Position numbers and translations under genes: made by a program. A DNA stretch of 64,000 bases from NCBI RefSeq assembly GCF_025264645.1, contig NZ_CP073696.1:4526001-4590000 (forward strand), given 5' to 3'. The notes below the pieces were generated by a model. The model was not told where the DNA came from and did no database searches. It saw nothing but the letters and a program-made list of their open reading frames with translations. This stretch comes from Edaphobacter lichenicola (GTDB taxonomy: Bacteria > Acidobacteriota > Terriglobia > Terriglobales > Acidobacteriaceae). Position 1 is the first letter of the stretch; every line of letters begins with the position of its first letter. This document shows positions 61,509-64,000 of this stretch, one piece after another.

Positions 61509-63008
61509 TTACGGGACGAAGCCTGCGGTTTTGAGGGCTTTGTAGTTGTCGTACTCGTTGGCTTTTTTGAGCATGTCTTCTACTTCGGCGGGGGTGTCGT
61601 GGGGGGCGAAGGGTTGGGCTGAGTCTGCGATGGCGTAGGCCGTGGCGGCTGTGGTGGCGACGCCCTGGGTGAGGTCAGCCTGGACGACGGAGTCGAAGCT
61701 GTCGGAGGCCTGATGGTGGAGTTTGAAGTACTTGTCGATGCCGTTCCAGAGGACGAGGGTGGGGACGCCGGCGACATCAAAGCCCGCGTGGTCGGTCTCG
61801 AAGAGGAACTCGGTGTCGGGGTTGGTGCTGTTGGAGCCGAGGCCGGCGAGGAGGGGCTCGATGTTGGTGAGGGCTTGCTTCTCGTCGTCGCGGCCCATGA
61901 GGTACCAGCCCTTTGCGGGTTGGGCGCCGGTGTCGGAGATGAGGACGGCGTCAATGGAGGCCATGTCGCTGGCGTGTTTCTTCGAGTAGGAGTTAGAGCC
62001 GACGAGGCCTTGCTCTTCGCCGCCGAAGAGGATGAAGCGCATGGTGCGGCGGGGCGGACGGCCGAGAGCCTGAACGGCGCGGGCGACTTCGAGGACGGTG
62101 GCGACACCGGTGCCGTTATCCTGTGCGCCGGTCGCGGGGTGCCACGAGTCGAGGTGGGCGCCGACGATGACGATGGAGTTGGGGTCTTCGCGGCCGGGGA
62201 TCTCGGCGATTACGTTTTGTACTTCGGTTGCGGGACGGATGCGGTTTTTGAAGGAGAAGTGAACCGTGACGGGGCCTTCGTCGAGGAGACGCTTGATGAG
62301 GAGCTCGTCTTCGAGGCCTATCTGGGCAGCTGGAAATTGGGCCAGGTCGCCGTTGAAGCTGACCGAACCTGCGTTTTCGGTGCCGTTGGCGCTGCCGGTG
62401 GTGAGAACCGCCTTCGGCCCGAAGCTATTGAGCAGGACGAGTGCCTTGAGTTCATCCCCGATGGCGGGATGCTCACCGAAGCTTGCGCTATCGAAGAGGA
62501 CGATGTTGCCGGTGATCTTGTCTTTTGCGGCCTGTAGCTTTTCGATGGGAAGTACCTGGGAGATGTAGACCACCTTGCCGGTGACGCCCTCGGCTGGGGT
62601 GGAGGGACTCCATCCGGCGGAGAAGATGTGGAGGGGTTGGTTGCGTGGCTCGACGATGTTGCCGACGGCGGGTGTCTCGGGCTCCCAAAGGTTGGGCATG
62701 TTGAAGGATTCGGTGTGGATGTTTTTGAGGCCGAGGGATTTGAATTGGTCTTGTGCCCAGGCGACGGCGTGGACGTAGTTGTCGGAGCCGGTGAGACGTG
62801 GGCCGATGTCGTCGGCGAGGTGGCGGTCGTAGTCGTAGGCTTTGCCGTTGACCAAGACGTCGCCGATGAGTTTGCTGACGGCAGCGCGGGTGTCGGGTGA
62901 GACGGTGACGGGAGTTGCGGTGGGTGTTGCGGGAGTTTGCGCTGGAGTTTGAGCGAAGACGCACGGGGTCGCGATGGCGACGGCGAAGAGAGCAGTTAAA
63001 AGACGCAT
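61509..63008 (-). CDS. Secreted M28-family metallopeptidase
   Basis: 499 residues, signal peptide MRLLTALFAVAIATPCVFAQ, followed by a low-complexity Thr/Pro/Ala linker (TPAQTPATPTATP). A PA-type insert precedes the peptidase (VTGKVVYISQVLP). Zinc ligands: VGAHLDSW (His), GAQDNGTG (bridging Asp), FGGEEQGLVGS (catalytic Glu), SDTGA (Asp), and a His in KLHHQASDS. Aminopeptidase or carboxypeptidase of the glutamate-carboxypeptidase-II-like clade. Convergent with tgt. Confidence 0.94.
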   Translation of the reverse strand: MRLLTALFAVAIATPCVFAQTPAQTPATPTATPVTVSPDTRAAVSKLIGDVLVNGKAYDYDRHLADDIGPRLTGSDNYVHAVAWAQDQFKSLGLKNIHTESFNMPNLWEPETPAVGNIVEPRNQPLHIFSAGWSPSTPAEGVTGKVVYISQVLPIEKLQAAKDKITGNIVLFDSASFGEHPAIGDELKALVLLNSFGPKAVLTTGSANGTENAGSVSFNGDLAQFPAAQIGLEDELLIKRLLDEGPVTVHFSFKNRIRPATEVQNVIAEIPGREDPNSIVIVGAHLDSWHPATGAQDNGTGVATVLEVARAVQALGRPPRRTMRFILFGGEEQGLVGSNSYSKKHASDMASIDAVLISDTGAQPAKGWYLMGRDDEKQALTNIEPLLAGLGSNSTNPDTEFLFETDHAGFDVAGVPTLVLWNGIDKYFKLHHQASDSFDSVVQADLTQGVATTAATAYAIADSAQPFAPHDTPAEVEDMLKKANEYDNYKALKTAGFVP

Positions 63009-63092
63009 TCCGTCACGGTATCACGCTGTGAAACCGGGGTGATAGACGGTAAGGAAAGCCGATGAAGACTCTTTGCGGACGATAGCGCGCTA

Positions 63093-63602
63093 TTAGGAGG
63101 GATTTGGAAGACGGAGCGAGGCTACGTCGTGCTTGAGTTCGAGACAGAGGGCTTCGACGACGAGGTTGTGGTCTTCGCGTTGTGCGAGGCCAGAGACGGT
63201 GACGCTGCCGATGATGCCGGTTCCGGCGATGTGGATGGGGAAGCAGCCGCCGTGGGCGGCGTAGTCGGCGTCGGGAAGGTTGTAGCGGTCGTTGAAGGTG
63301 CGGTTGGTCTGCTCGAGTGAGAGGCCGATGGCGTAGGAGCTGCGATGAAAGCGGGAGACGATGTTGCACTTGCGCTGGACCCAGCGTGGATTGTCGGGTG
63401 TCGTGCCTGGGAAGGCGGTGTAGAAGAGGGGCTGGTAGGGGTCGCCAAAGCGGCGGATGTCGATGACGATGGAGTGCTTGCGAGTGGTGGCCAGGTCGCG
63501 AAGGCTGAGACCGAGACGCCAGGCGGTGTCGTAGTCGAAGCTGGTGAAGCGGAGTTCGGCTTCCTGTCGGGCGATGATGGCGAGGTCTTCGGCGATGGGC
63601 AT
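63093..63602 (-). CDS. UPF0303 / GlcG-like heme-degrading-domain protein
   Basis: 169 residues, cytoplasmic. UPF0303 pattern: FTSFDYDTAWRLGLSLRDLA, SIVIDIRRFGDPYQPLFYTA, GTTPDNPRWVQRKCNIVSRF, and HGGCFPIHIAGTGIIGSVTVSGL. The last segment is the GlcG/HbpS core strand-turn. The family binds heme or related cofactors in some members; its role is poorly known. GGAG lies upstream of the ATG. Confidence 0.92.
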   Translation of the reverse strand: MPIAEDLAIIARQEAELRFTSFDYDTAWRLGLSLRDLATTRKHSIVIDIRRFGDPYQPLFYTAFPGTTPDNPRWVQRKCNIVSRFHRSSYAIGLSLEQTNRTFNDRYNLPDADYAAHGGCFPIHIAGTGIIGSVTVSGLAQREDHNLVVEALCLELKHDVASLRLPNPS

Positions 63603-63640
63603 TTCGGATTGGCTCCTTCGAGAGAGGCTTGTAAGATCTG

Positions 63641-64000
63641 CTAATTAGCAGGGCAATTCGGCTTGCGTTGAATCCACTCAGTTCCGCTAGCTCGTCTCAG
63701 CCGTACCGCATCGATGGGGCCTCCGACTGGGGAGAGCATTCTATTGCCTAGATTGATCGCGGGCTCATTCTCGATTGAAATCCTGACAGTGCCAATCACA
63801 TTAGCAGCTAGGGGGTCTCGGCTTGGGTGAGCATTCTTACTGAGGTCTTTCGTCCATTTTCTGGACCGATCCGTTTTTTGTTCGAAGAACTCTTCCGCAA
63901 TATCTGTTTTGCCGAGGAACCTTTCCATCGGCAGACGCGTCGGAGGACCGATAGAAAGGCTAGTCGTTATATGCCGATCTGCGCTAATTGCGTATGTAAC
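63641..64000 (-). CDS. C-terminal part of an unrecognised protein (5' end outside window)
   Basis: The minus-strand frame is open from the right edge to a stop at 63641 (119 residues visible). It reads naturally upstream of its first internal Met at 63928 (VTYAISADRHITTSL, then GPPTRLPMERFLGKTDIAEE), so it is more likely the end of a longer gene than a 95-residue protein. C-terminal part: VIGTVRISIENEPAINLGN, GGPIDAVRLRRASGTEW. No family recognised. Lower GC than the neighbours. Confidence 0.5.
   Translation of the reverse strand, partial: VTYAISADRHITTSLSIGPPTRLPMERFLGKTDIAEEFFEQKTDRSRKWTKDLSKNAHPSRDPLAANVIGTVRISIENEPAINLGNRMLSPVGGPIDAVRLRRASGTEWIQRKPNCPAN

Noticed and set aside
1..64000. 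tRNA, rRNA, integrase or transposase genes
   Set aside because: Looked for and none seen; no cloverleaf-like sequence with a CCA-proximal stem or recombinase motif stood out.

Overview
This 64-kb stretch looks like chromosome from an Acidobacteriota member, most likely a Terriglobia relative of Edaphobacter or Granulicella. The inference rests on three very large Oar-like TonB-dependent receptors (carboxypeptidase-regulatory N-terminus, C-terminal Phe), many secreted hydrolases, high GC and loosely packed single genes. I see no rRNA, tRNA, transposase, phage gene or CRISPR array. Both ends cut genes: a receptor at the left edge and an unrecognised minus-strand gene at the right edge.

Layout. 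0-6.5 kb: two tandem TonB-dependent receptors. 6.5-9.7 kb: a DedA-rhodanese fusion convergent with an MscS-type channel, then a secreted alpha/beta hydrolase. 9.8-22.6 kb: mnmG, msrA, a DUF5076 gene, dnaB, a VOC protein with a WYL/YafY regulator, a GDSL lipoprotein, alr, a DinB protein, a divergent tetR / FAD-monooxygenase pair, and a small gene overlapping a Gfo/Idh/MocA oxidoreductase. 22.6-30.4 kb: an A/C-biased tract, a LolB-like lipoprotein, mltG, greA, a CDP-alcohol phosphatidyltransferase, a poxB-type pyruvate oxidase, an isoaspartyl peptidase and an endonuclease III relative. 30.6-38.2 kb: a third receptor and secreted proteins, including a papain-fold candidate, an atypical nucleoside hydrolase and a NIPSNAP protein. 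38.3-45.4 kb: sugar-phosphate mutarotase, Maf, M20 peptidase, lpxC, folK, a YtcJ-like amidohydrolase and a CADD/PqqC-type diiron enzyme. 45.5-64 kb: an AI-2E permease with an extra C-terminal domain, DUF2252, a secreted HAD hydrolase, an outer-membrane beta-barrel candidate, an MFS exporter, an S9 peptidase, a multicopper oxidase, a phospholipase-C-like lipoprotein, tgt, an M28 peptidase and a UPF0303 protein.

Best leads. (1) The tetR/monooxygenase intergenic region holds two copies of one palindrome, TCGTAC-N3-GTACGA, centred 25 bp apart and laid over overlapping divergent promoters; the forward promoter implies a nearly leaderless mRNA. (2) A close relative of chlamydial CADD, a self-sacrificing para-aminobenzoate-forming enzyme, lies 2 kb from folK, suggesting a non-canonical folate branch. 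(3) Two families of intergenic repeats recur at distant sites. (4) G/C strand bias is uniform over long blocks regardless of gene direction and differs between the left and right parts of the window.

Gene functions are assigned from recognised family motifs read by eye. No database search was run.
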